Source: Gonioctena quinquepunctata (lineage: Eukaryota > Arthropoda > Insecta > Coleoptera > Chrysomelidae). Taken from it: a DNA stretch of 64,000 nt. Of the stretch, positions 1-10,800 are shown piece by piece. The first letter of the stretch is position 1, and every line of letters starts with the position of its first letter. The stretch is from NCBI GenBank assembly GCA_018342105.1, contig JAFIRS010003441.1:1-64000 (forward strand). Direction: 5' to 3'. The notes under the pieces are model-generated. The model searched no databases. It saw nothing but the letters and a program-made list of their open reading frames with translations, and had not been told where the DNA came from. The position numbers and the translations under genes were made by a program.

Positions 1-89
1 ACCGTTGCATTACGCGGAAAAGGGACTGGATGGTTCTCGAATATCTCCGGGGATGATCTCATCGCTGTCGACGGCAACATGTGAGGCGA
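1..89 (+). other. Possible end of a coding exon at window edge
   Basis: The first ~80 bases are much more GC-rich than what follows and are open from base 1 to a TGA near base 82 on the + strand. The peptide is 27 residues, including GKGTGWFSNISGDD. The - strand is also open here from an ATG at 80. It could be the last exon of a + gene or the first exon of a - gene running off the window. I do not recognise it. Bases 90-293 are AT-rich with nothing identifiable. Confidence 0.25.
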
Positions 90-293
90 CAGGTTCGGCC
101 TAGGTTCGTTACAATATTTTTATATTCCAAGAAATGCAACAGCACATTTTATCTCTCAGCAGCACGCACAAACATTCTAAGTTTTCGCTAGTACACAATA
201 TTCTATCGAACTACAACTCAAAATGCTCTCAGATATATTTAACTGTTCAGTAAATTTTATCAAATCAGAATTTTTCAAGTAATTGAATATCTA

Positions 294-2316
294 CAGTGCT
301 CGTCTAAAGTCCGTTCACCCCCCCCCCCTACTAATTTTTGAACCACCACGTGGTATATCGCACCCAAATTTGGAGGGCTAAAATAGGAGATAAAAACCTA
401 CTTTTTCATGAAAAAGTCACAGCTAAAAGTTTTAAAATGGCGGCAGAGCGCCATATTCAATAATTTTTTAAATAGAAATCTGCTCATAATTCTCTACAGT
501 TTTCTCTAATACACTTTACTCACTCCTAAATTAAATTGTTTTCGAAATATCAACGTTTGAAAAGTGACATTCCGGTTTAAAATGAAGTAGCGATTTTGGT
601 CACTTCCGGTAAAGCATTTTGCTAACTAAACGTTGTTATTAATTTGTAGTTAAATCTCTTAATGAATTCGACTAATAAGAGGCGTAAAGAGAGTTTATTA
701 AGGATAAACAGTACCGTTTACCGGAAAATCTCGAAGCCTACAAATGTGTTCTGTAAATTCACAATCAAAACAAATTAGTTAGCTGAAAAATTATAATTTA
801 TTTTTGAATAACACTTTTATTCAACCCCAACAATTATTTCATCAAGTGTTCAATGTGGCTCCCTCCTAAATCTTGACAATAAAGTGCCCTATTATAAATA
901 GCTTCTCTCACCTTGATGAAAGTCTGTTCATCTATTTCTTCACATGTATCTATTATTCTGCGTTCCAACTCATCTATAGCTTGGCATTCAGTGGCGTTGA
1001 TTTTTGACTTCAGATACCCACAAAGAAAAAAATCTAGAGGTGTAAGATCCGGAGATCTTGGTGGCATTCTGTACTTCCCCTGCGACCTATCCATCGCCCA
1101 GGAAAGTTTGTATCGAGGAACTCTCTAGCCATGCGATCGAAATGGGGAGGTGCCACATCCTGCTGAAATATGATTTCACGATTTTCAAACTCTTCCTGAT
1201 TGTTTAATACAATTTGTCTTATTCTCAATTTCAGTTTCTAAAATATTTTTGTAAAGAACTCCTGTAAGATTGCCTCTGATGATAATCGGTCCAATAACGC
1301 GATTGCCCAAAATCCCCGCCCAAACATTCACCTTTTTAGGGAACTGGGTATGTCCCTCTCTAAAAATATGCGGATTAGTAAAGCTCCAGTATCGTACATT
1401 CTGTTTGTTGATTTTTCCATTCAGAAAAAACGTGCATTCGTCTGCGAAACATACACGTTTTAGGAAGCCCCGTTCTCCTTCAATTGTTCTTGTTAAACCC
1501 TCCGGTCTGGATCATCCTCCATGAGAGCATGCAGGATTTTCTTTTATATGGATGAAACTTTTGTTTTTTTTTGGGACTCTTTGGACACTTTTTCCACAGG
1601 ATTCAGCAACTGCAGACGACGACTGAGTCGGATTGATTACCATTTCAGCAACAATTTCTACCTTTTTTTCTTCTGAAAGAGGCGGTCTTCCTGATCTTGG
1701 AGCATCTTTCAGCGTACCAGTTGCTTGGAGCTTATTTAAAAGTTTGCGCAAATATGACCTCGAAATAGGATTCTCGGGAAATCTATCATTAAACATACGG
1801 ACTGCTAGATGATAATTTCTTCCAGCTTCTCCAAATATCAAAACTGCTTCAAATTTATCGTCTAAACTACGAGCCATGATCACACTTTTCTAAAAGGATT
1901 TAGGCGCTCAACGGACTATTTGACAGTTAGCAGTTCAGTTTGACAGTAAACAAGATGTTACCGCGACAACGATTTTTTCCAATGCAAACTTGATTGAAAG
2001 CAACATTAGTGTTTTTGGTTGGGTTTGAAATGACCTAAATGTCACTTTTCAAACGTTAATATTTCGAAAACAATTGAATTAGGAGTAAAGTTATTGGAGA
2101 AAACTGTTGAGAATTATGAGCAGATTTCGAAAATGGAATAATATACGGGGTGTTCTATTTAAAAGAATTATTGAAGATGACACTCAGTCGCGATTTCAAA
2201 ACTTTTAGCTGTGAAAAGTAGGTGTTTATCTCCTATTTGAGTCCTCCAAATTTCGTTGCAATATACCAGGTGGTTCAAAAATCAGTAGGGGGGGAACGGA
2301 CTTTAGACGAGCACTG
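294..2316 (-). mobile_element. Tc1/mariner-superfamily transposon, TA-flanked
   Basis: The ends are a clear inverted repeat. The left end begins CAGTGCTCGTCTAAAGTCCG (294) and the right end is its reverse complement, finishing at 2316. Both are followed inward by a run of C or G and a matching stretch containing ACCACC. TA dinucleotides flank it at 292-293 and 2317-2318, the expected target-site duplication for this superfamily. The transposase lies on the - strand and is broken. The element is about 2.0 kb, longer than a typical 1.3 kb mariner, owing to long subterminal regions on both sides. Confidence 0.85.
834..1883 (-). pseudogene. Mariner-family transposase, frameshifted
   Basis: Read from 1883 downward, the N-terminus is a helix-turn-helix transposase domain (MARSLDDKFEAVLIFGEAG, then SGRPPLSEEKK). 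The catalytic part is in other frames. A first acidic motif FADECTFFLNG lies near 1440, FPKKVNVWAGILGNR near 1330, the second motif QQDVAPPHFDR near 1150, and the third PPRSPDLTPLDFFLCGYLK near 1060. The C-terminus GGSHIEHLMK ends at TAA 834. All three DDE/D motifs are recognisable but the frame changes at least twice, so it cannot encode one protein. It lies within the TIR pair 294-2316. The family assignment is firm at superfamily level; I do not assign the exact subfamily. Confidence 0.8.
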
Positions 2317-2511
2317 TATAATAGGCTGCATGTATGATTCCGCAGAATGATGTTATTGTTTCAAATTATGATGTAAATTTGTTAATCCTGCCTACATTCC
2401 TGTTCTGTAGATAGGATTCATCCTGTAGAACAGTGTATTGATAAATAATTAAATGAACTAGGGTCTTAACAATCTAAACTCATGTGGTGACCAGCATTCA
2501 ACCATCGCCCA

Positions 2512-2575
2512 GTACATGGATCGAGACAAAAGAAAAGACAATCGATTGTCTTTTCTTTTGTCTCGATCCATGTAC
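2512..2575. repeat. 64-bp perfect palindrome
   Basis: The sequence from GTACATGGATCGAGACAAAA to its reverse complement is perfectly self-complementary, with the centre at ATC|GAT (2543/2544). It can form a cruciform or hairpin with no loop. Beyond it the arms go on imperfectly: GTGGTGACCAGCATTCAACC on the left and GGTTGAATGTTGGTCACCAC on the right, giving an inverted repeat from about 2484 to 2599. Confidence 0.9.
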
Positions 2576-2624
2576 GATGGTTGAATGTTGGTCACCACAT
2601 TACTCCCCCCTTTGCTAAAAAAAA

Positions 2625-3113
2625 CTAACTCGTTTCCTCAACAAATTTCACTCTTCTGCCATAACGTGTTGTATAAATTTTTTCCGTTTCAGTTTTATTG
2701 TGTTTAGAATTCGTCTTATTATCTGGATACTTTGAAACAACATCATCCTTTTTGTATTCTGTGTCCAGACATTCCATGAAGGCTGGTTTCAGTCTTTCTA
2801 TAGAAATATTCTTCTTTTTGTTATTTATCATAATGGTAAAATATTTATCGTTTCGTGCCAAAACCTTGAATGGATCAGAATATGGTTGTTGAAGTGGTTT
2901 TTTAACTCCATCCACCCTCAGGAAAACATGAGTAGTGGTAGGCAGTTCTTTGTGAATAAAAACTTTTCTTTTGCTATGATCGGATCCTTCAACTGTTTTC
3001 ATTTTTCCCATTTTCCTTTTTAGATTCAATAGAAATTCTTCATGATTAGGGTTAACTCTCGAAATTTCGATGACCGTACTGGGCGATGGTTGAATGTTGG
3101 TCACCACACTCAC
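2625..3113 (-). pseudogene. Ty3/gypsy retrotransposon integrase C-terminal fragment
   Basis: This - strand open frame is 162 residues. It contains THVFLRVDGVKKPLQQPYSD, then PFKVLARNDKYFTI and ISIERLKPAFM, and ends near TRYGRRVKF. That layout is the C-terminal tail of the Pol polyprotein in insect Ty3/gypsy elements, just before the 3' LTR. No protease, reverse transcriptase or integrase core is present. The first residues (SVVTNIQPSPSTV) are encoded by the same ~30-bp sequence that occurs at 2484-2514 and 2571-2599, so the fragment is rearranged around a repeated terminal sequence. The gag/pol remainder is missing, so it cannot function. Confidence 0.7.
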
Positions 3114-3177
3114 ATAATAAACAAATCATTTGACATAGAAACCATATTATCATAACTCCAATTTAGGAAAAGTCTTT

Positions 3178-3366
3178 TGTGTCTTATTAACATATGAAAC
3201 ATTTGCTGCGCTCTCATGTTGCTTTTTTTCGTGTTTTTATGGCTAATAAAACACTCATACAATAATAGTTATTTATTGTATGATTGTCTTATTAACCATA
3301 TAAAACACAAAAGAAAAGCAACACGAGAGTGTTTGCTTTTCCTGAGTGTGTTATATGTTAATAAGA
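3178..3366. repeat. Imperfect hairpin element
   Basis: A left arm from CTTATTAACATATGAAACA and a right arm ending GTGTTATATGTTAATAAGAC fold back on each other around a centre near 3270, with ...CAATAATAG / TTATTTATTG... at the tip. The right half and the following 80 bases recur at 15095-15290, so this is a dispersed repeat. Confidence 0.6.
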
Positions 3367-3453
3367 CATGAATGCAATATATTAATAAAAACGAAGACTT
3401 TTTCTGAATTGAGGGCTTATTTGATGTTTAAGACAGCTGAAAATTTATAAAAT

Positions 3454-4156
3454 ACTAGCAGACCCGGCCACGCATTGCTGTGGCTGTGGTTTTTTCTTTA
3501 TCCCGGTATCCCGTTTTCCCGTTATCACCTTATCCTGTCATCCCATTATCCCGTTTTTTTGTTATCCCGTTATGTCCGTTATCCCATTTTCCTGTTATCC
3601 CGTTTTTTCTATATCCCGTTATCCCGTTTTCCTGTTACCCCATTCTTTCATTATCCCGTTTCCCCCTTATCCCCTTATCCTGTCATCCCGTTTTCCCGTT
3701 TTTTCGTTATCCCCGTTATCCCGTTTTTTATTTATCCCATTATTCCGTTTTCCCGTTATTCCCTCATTCTGTCATCCCGTTTTCCCGTTATCCCGTTCTC
3801 AATTTATCGTACTACAATTATTATATTCGATTGCCATCTTGCAACCCTATTGCGGATCTGTGGATAAAATAAAAAAACATAAAAATCGCGATGGAAAAAT
3901 AGGGGTTGATCGTAGAAGGGGGAAAATTTAGGGTTGTATGTATTTTTGAATGCTGTATCATAAAAAAATCAAAAATAAAATTACCTAAAAAATCAAGGGG
4001 TGGACCACCCTTAACATTTAGGGGGATGAAAAATAGCCTATCTCTCAAGTTGGAAAAATATTACACATACATGCCAATTTTCATCGAAATCGGTTGACTT
4101 GGTGAAGAGTTCACTGGGAACAAACATCAGGATACTGGATTTATATATATTAAGAT
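3454..4156 (+). mobile_element. Retroelement relic bounding a minisatellite
   Basis: It begins ACTAGCAGACCCGGCCACGC and ends TTTTCATCGAAATCGGTTGA...GGATTTATATATATTAAGAT. Paired ends of this kind (ctagc-gacccggc at one end, catcgaaatcggtt plus tatatattaag at the other) resemble widespread decayed arthropod retroelement or SINE-like repeats. I judge this by general resemblance only. No intact protein is present. Confidence 0.45.
3496..3800 (+). repeat. TTATCCCGT minisatellite, array 1
   Basis: About 300 bases are built from variants of a 9-10 nt unit, TTATCCCGT / TTTTCCCGT / TCATCCCGT. Because the unit is near a multiple of three, all three + frames stay open with repetitive Pro/Ser/Tyr/Ile-rich peptides. 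These are not genes. A second array of the same motif lies at 18052-18190. Confidence 0.85.
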
Positions 4157-4678
4157 TATGTAGGGATCCTGAACAACTCTTAAAAAGAAAAACTTTTTTG
4201 ATCAAAATTCAAACTGCTACTTATTGTACGGTTTATGATTTTGTGTTTAAGGTACTTAAAAATATAATAAGGATGAACAAGGATTTTCCGAAGCTTTATA
4301 CGTTTTTATTGTCGAACAATGAATTAATCCCTCAAAATACAAATTCATAAACAAAGCATAGTTTTTTATCGAACTCTGTAAAAATACCGATTTGAATCTC
4401 TCGATTTATATCTTAGAAGGCTATGATAAACAATAAACAATCGCGAAGGTACCTTTTGAGATTAAACTTTCATGCGTTCAACCTTTGCATCGCCCCAAGT
4501 ATGTTTAGAAAAAAAAATATGTTTGAAACCATTTTAGAATTCCTCGATTATTTCCCCACTCTCCTCGTACTATAGTGAAGCACGTACTTTATCAGCATCA
4601 ATCATTTATAACTTATCCAAAGAAAACAAGCTCATCGAACTGTCATCCGCGCACTACCAGTATTTCATCGATTCGAGT
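4157..4678. other. Region upstream of hexosaminidase
   Basis: No gene is seen. The last ~120 bases before 4679 are the likely 5' UTR or promoter-proximal region, but no TATA box or clear initiator can be asserted. Confidence 0.3.
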
Positions 4679-4870
4679 ATGACCGAGAGCATGAATTTTA
4701 TCACAGTGGTTGCGATCCAGTTGGCTTTGTTTTTGTATACAGTCGAGTGCTATATCGAAGAGCCCGGGCCAAGGTTCAAAGCGACTAAAGGGGAGGTGTG
4801 GCCCAAGCCTCAACACCAAATCAAAAATGATTCGTATTTTATTTTGAGGCCCCAGATTTTCCAGTTTCAG
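4679..4870 (+). CDS. Hexosaminidase exon 1
   Basis: It encodes a hydrophobic signal peptide and the start of the mature chain (EEPGPRFKATKGEVWPKPQ). The first in-frame ATG is 4679. A second ATG at 4691 gives a more typical signal peptide (MNFITVVAIQLALFLYTVE) and could be the real start. The donor is CAG|GTGAGT and the exon ends in phase 0. Confidence 0.85.
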
Positions 4871-7800
4871 GTGAGTTTTGCATCTCTCCATAGCAAGAGC
4901 CACGGGGAACTGATGCTGTGACGTGCAGATATGTTTTGGCAGGGGGTAATTTTACTTTCGATGGATCAACTGATTTTGCACAACATTCATTCATTCACGT
5001 TAGAAACTATTTTCATAGTCTTGGAGCCCGTGGTGAATTCTAGTGAAAAGGGAGGAGCTTACGAACTTTTCTATCTAAAATGCAAATGCACATTAAATGT
5101 CAATACGGAATTTTTATTTTTCAGTTTATTCGTCATTGTATTATTATAAATAAGGGTGCATATATTAATATTTTGTTAGTAAGGCTAAATTTAGGAATTC
5201 CCATCATATTAAATAGAGAGGTGAGGATTATAACATATTTATGGCTTATTTAAAAGAGCTGATAGGTTATTTCATTGTTTTATTTTGATTATTATTCCTT
5301 TTGCTCAAATATTTCGGTTTTTTTTCAGAATTATCTCCTAGAATGACTTCAAAACACGTTTTAAAGCTATCTAGCATTAACAAGATCGAGAACGAGAAAA
5401 TGGCAATAAAATAATTAACAAAGGAAAAAATGCATTGGAATCCAACCATTGCACAGTGGTCCGAAATAACGAAAAAACGCAACTAATTCGAATTTTGTAA
5501 AGTTTTCGTATACGCTCCCGACTTTGTGAGGGGGCAAACAAAAAACCAGATAACCTTCTCTCGAAATTGCTGTTATAATGAACGTGCGTACATCTTCAAC
5601 TTTCGTTAGACTTACAAAAAATGCCCAACGACTCCCCGCTCTGAAAAAATTTCTATAGGATAACCTGAAATCTCTATAAAAACATATCAAAAATCTGCTT
5701 GCTCATACTTGCACTTTTTTTAAATATTTAATTAATTGTGAGCCTCTGCAAGAGTGTATCAAAAACGCATCAAATACATTTTGACCCACAATGAATTAAC
5801 ACTTCATTATTATGTAAAAAAAAACGATTTTTTTGCTAGAATGTGACTGTCTATATTATAAAAAATATTTTAAGAAGATTTTCGGTACTGATTTAAACAT
5901 TCAAACAGTCATCATTTAAAACATTTGACTTAATACCAAATTACCCCTTTTGAAACCAACCCCTTTGCGACAAATTTTCATATGGTTCTCGTGAGCTTTG
6001 AAGCTAAAAGGAATGCTTACGACAATTATATAATAAACTCCGAAAACAAATGTAGAGATACTTGGAAACTGATAAACAGAGAACGGGGATTAACACAAAT
6101 GCACCAAAAATCCAGCAATATTTCAGCTGATGATTTCGTTTCATATTTTTCTACTGTTGCGAAGGTTATTATTGATAGTCCACCCATTACTACTGTTTCC
6201 GCTAATGACTTTTTGAAAAGTCTTCCTAGAACAGACTCTTCGTTTTTCTTTCTACCCACTACCCCAAATGAAATTATCGAAGTTATAAATGACTTAAAAA
6301 ACACAAATACTTTTGACATGTTTGATCTGAACAGTACAATAATTAAGGAAATCAAAACCAAAATTGCCGAACCACTCACTGAACTTTGCAATATGTGTTT
6401 CCTTCAAGGAGTTTTCCCGGATATTTTAAAATTTTCCAAAGTTATACCTATTTACAAGAGTGGTGACACTGAGTCACCTGAAAACTTCAGGCTAATTTCT
6501 ATCATACCAATACTAGGTAAAATAATTGAATATATTGTCAAAAATAGAATAATTAGGTATTTTGAGGTAAATCAACTCCTGAACACGAGACAATTTGGAT
6601 TCCGTAAAAATCGTTCCACTATTGAGGCGATCTATACGATGATAAGGATATAGTGGATGGTTTTGAAAACGGAAATCACACATGTGCAACACTAATAGAT
6701 CTAAGCAAAGCTTTTGACTGCATCTCACATCAGGTATTATTTGATAAGCTGGAGCACTATGGTATTCGAGGAGTAGCCTTAGACTTTCAAATTCTACTTA
6801 TCAAATAGATACATGTCAGTATACTATAATAATAAAAATTCATACACTGCTCAAATCGCGCATGGGGTACCGCAGGGTACTGTATTAGGTCCACTCCTGT
6901 TTATCATCTATATAAATGATATATTCGATCATATGAACTTTATCAACTGCATACTGTTTGCTGACGATGCAACTTTTTATCACTCAGACAGTAATCTGAA
7001 CGATTTGAATCAAGTATCAGCTCAGATCTTTCCCGCAATCAAGCAGTGGCTAACTCCTAATACCCTGAAGTGTAACGAAAACAAAACGGAATCTATTACT
7101 TTCTCAACAAAAAATATTGTTAATCATGAGAAATCAGTTAAACTCCTTGGCATCCATATTGATCAATCCTTGAAATGGTCAAATCATACCGAAGTGCTGT
7201 GTAAAAAAATTGTCGACACAAACTTTTCTATTAAGGAAAATCAGCTCTTGCATAAGTCCTGGGGTACTACGCACAGCCTATTTCGCGCTTTTTCATACTC
7301 ACCTATCATATGGTACATATCTATGGGGCAACTCCCCTTCCTCAAATCGGGTTTTTCTGATGCAGAAACGGGCAATTAGGATAATTGCAAATGCAAATTA
7401 TAGGGACTCTTGTAGACCCCTATTTTCAAGCCTACATATTATGACTCTTTCTGTCGTGTACATCTATCAGTCTCTTGTAGAAATACACAAAAAGAATCAA
7501 CAATTTCAGACTCACAGAGATATTCATTGCTATCAAACAAGAAACGCCAACAACCTTGTTGATAAATTATATAGATTGGAAATTTCCGCTAAAAATAGCT
7601 TGGACATAAAACTTTATAATAAACTGCCAGAGGAAACCAGAAACCTCTCAATTTATAAATTCAAGAAAATAATCAACAGAGTACTTTCCACAAATACTAT
7701 ATATAATCTACATGATTACTTCAGTTTACCAAACTCCCTTTTCCACACATAGATTTTAACTATTTGTGTTATTATACTTTCATATATTTATTCAAACCTT

Positions 7801-10800
7801 TTTCGTGGGAACCAGAACATAAAAAAAAAAAAAAAATTTTTTTTGTGTTTTTTAGTATGTGTTCACATTGACCTGTATGGACATATGATTGTGAGTCTTA
7901 GACATGTATATTTTTTTTCAATGACTTGTGTAAAGATTTTTATAATCAGCTGCACCAAATAAACTCTACTCTACTCTACTCAATTCAACAAAAAGAAGGC
8001 TTAAATCTGATTTTATTGTTTAACCACCCCTTTGTGACACTATTTTTTAATACTCTTCCCGTGATTCTCGTCAGCCTTAGAAGCAATCCGCGAAAAAAAG
8101 CTCGAAAATGTGTTTTTTTTCAACCACCCCTTCTTAAAAACCACCTCTTTGTGACAAGATTTTTTTTATATTTTCCCCTGATTCACGTCAGCCTTAAAAA
8201 CAATTCCGCGAAAAAAGCTTGAGAGTGTTTCTTTTGTCCAACCACCTCTTTTAAAAACCACCCCTGTGTGACATTTTTTATTTTTATTTTTACCATGATT
8301 CTCGTCAGCCTTTAGAGGAAATCCGCGAAAAAAATACTCAAAACTGTTTTATTTTTCAACCACCCCCTTCTAAAAACTACCCCTTTGTGATATTTTTTTC
8401 CTGGTTTTTGACATCCAAAGGGGCGATTTTTTCGTCATGGGGACTACTGTGCATTGCAAAACAATGCAATTTGATGCTGATTTGATGATTATCAGAAGAT
8501 AAATAGATGCTAGCATGAAAGATAAAACATATACTTAAGAACATGTTTATATTGTAGATTACACTGAGTAAATCAGCTGATATTACCTCTGCCATTTGTT
8601 CTTGCCCCAGGGGGATAAAATGTCACCATATTGCCACACTGGCTCTATTTGGACATTACAATATATCAGATAAAAAGTGTATTTGGAATGCTCCAAAACA
8701 AAACAAAAAAAAACCTGTGCGGTGGGTGGACCCCCGTCAGGAACGAAGTTCCTTTGCGCGGCTTGCGATAGGTGTTGACTGATAGAAATTGTCACGTAAT
8801 ACCAATATATCATTTTTCAAACTCCTCCGCTACAGTAAAAGATATTTTATTCAGGATAATACTATTTTAATCTTGAAAATAAGTTCGCAAATTGCACGAG
8901 TTGAATTTTCTAAAGACAAAATTTAAAAAAAATTGCGATAAAATCATCTAGCACGAATGATATTTGATGGAAATATTTCCCGAATCACATTTAAAACTGG
9001 ATAAAATTGTAAGAATTCATGTATATTATAATTTTCAACGGAGAAAGTTACAAGATCCAAAATCGAAGGAATCGCGTTTGATTAATTACCGTTTCTAAAT
9101 GTTTAGTTTACAGATTCATTCATTCGCTGCTCTGAAATATATATAAATTTTTCACTATCAGATAAAATAGATTTGTATCTGGAACCGATTAAAAAAAAAG
9201 TTTCTTTGGTATGGGATTGAACCCGTGCCCGTGTGAAAGACTATGAAGCTAACCACTGCTCTACGAGGACTTTTATTGATATATAGAAAATGACACAATT
9301 AATTATTCACTGCATTACTTGAAAAACTGAAAAAGTTTGAATTCATATATCAAATTCCTTATTCCATCAATTTTGCATTTCCCATGTCCCTGTATAGGAA
9401 TTGAATACGTTGACATTTAATTCTGACAAGACCAACTGTATTCGTCACACATACTCGTATACAGTGCTTCTCAAAAGTCCCCTCCCCCCCCTCTTATTTT
9501 TGGAACGATTATACATAAACAAGTGAAATTTGGAAACTGAATATTAAAAGTTGTAAACTTCCCTACTAGTGATAATAGATGACGAAATCGTCAAAGATGA
9601 CGTCACAAGGCCATTGTGGCCAATTATTTTGAATGGAACCCTACGGCAAGCGACACCTCTTTTAAAAGGTATCGAAAAAACCTATTCAATGATACTAATT
9701 TTGTTTGTGTTTATGGCAGTTTTAATGGCTCATTAGTAAACTTTAAAATTTAAATTCCATTCAGTATGATATTAATTACAGATTCAAGAATCAGTATCTA
9801 CTTAAAGAAATTGCTCGAAGTGACCTCCATTTACTTCCTGACAGTGAAATATCCTATTTTTGAACTCTTCGGTCTGGGTCGTCGTCTGAGAGTTGATGAA
9901 CCATTTTTAATTTGTATGGATGAAATTTGTTTTTTTTTTCAACACCCTGTGTACTGTACTTCGACTGACTTCACAGGTAGTTGCAACGTGAGTTGTTGAA
10001 GAAGTAGGATTAACTATTACTTCTGCCAGTATATCAATTTTTTTCTCATCAGAAATTTGTGGTCTGCCAGATCGTTTCGCATCATTAATACTACCCGTTG
10101 TTTCAAACTTACGAAGAAGCTCCCTTAAATAAGTCCTCAAAACGGGGCTATCGGGAAACCTCTCATTAAAAATGCGTTCTGCTGCATGAATATTTTGTCC
10201 AGTTTCACCAAGAATTAGGATCGCTGCTACTTTATCACCTAGAGCACGTACCATTTCGGGAAAAGGTCAAGAATATGAGATCACCCAGTATCTTCACGAA
10301 ATTTTCACAGGTGCTTCAAAACACGGTAAAAACAGTATAGCAATCGAAAATTTTGCGCGGAAAAGATAATATTAGGAGCTATGGGCCCCCGAAGGTCCAT
10401 AAAGAGAGGTTATAGGATATCACTTTTGGAAATTATAAACTGATATAAACATTTTATATTTACACTAAAATAGTAACTGCACACACGTTTTACCTTTTAG
10501 TACTATTAAAATCACATAATTTTCGATAAAGACATGAAAAAACTCCGATTACTTTTCATATAATTTTATAGAAGACATGTCAAAAATCAAGTGTTATGAT
10601 TATCAGAAACTTGAAGTTTATTGATATGCGACGTTGCCTATGTCACCAAAAGAGGAAAAGAAAATACTGAAATTCAATGCGTTATACATATTGAGCATAT
10701 AAATGATAAATATTACAGCATGAAATAACGAACTGATATCTGTGTTTAAAATGCAAAGTATATTTCTCCACGCTTCTTGATAGTGATTATAATGTTGAAA

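Noticed and set aside
3475..3931. Three overlapping open frames of 119-130 codons rich in Pro, Ser, Tyr and Arg
   Set aside because: They are the three frames of the TTATCCCGT minisatellite; the near-3n unit keeps every frame open.
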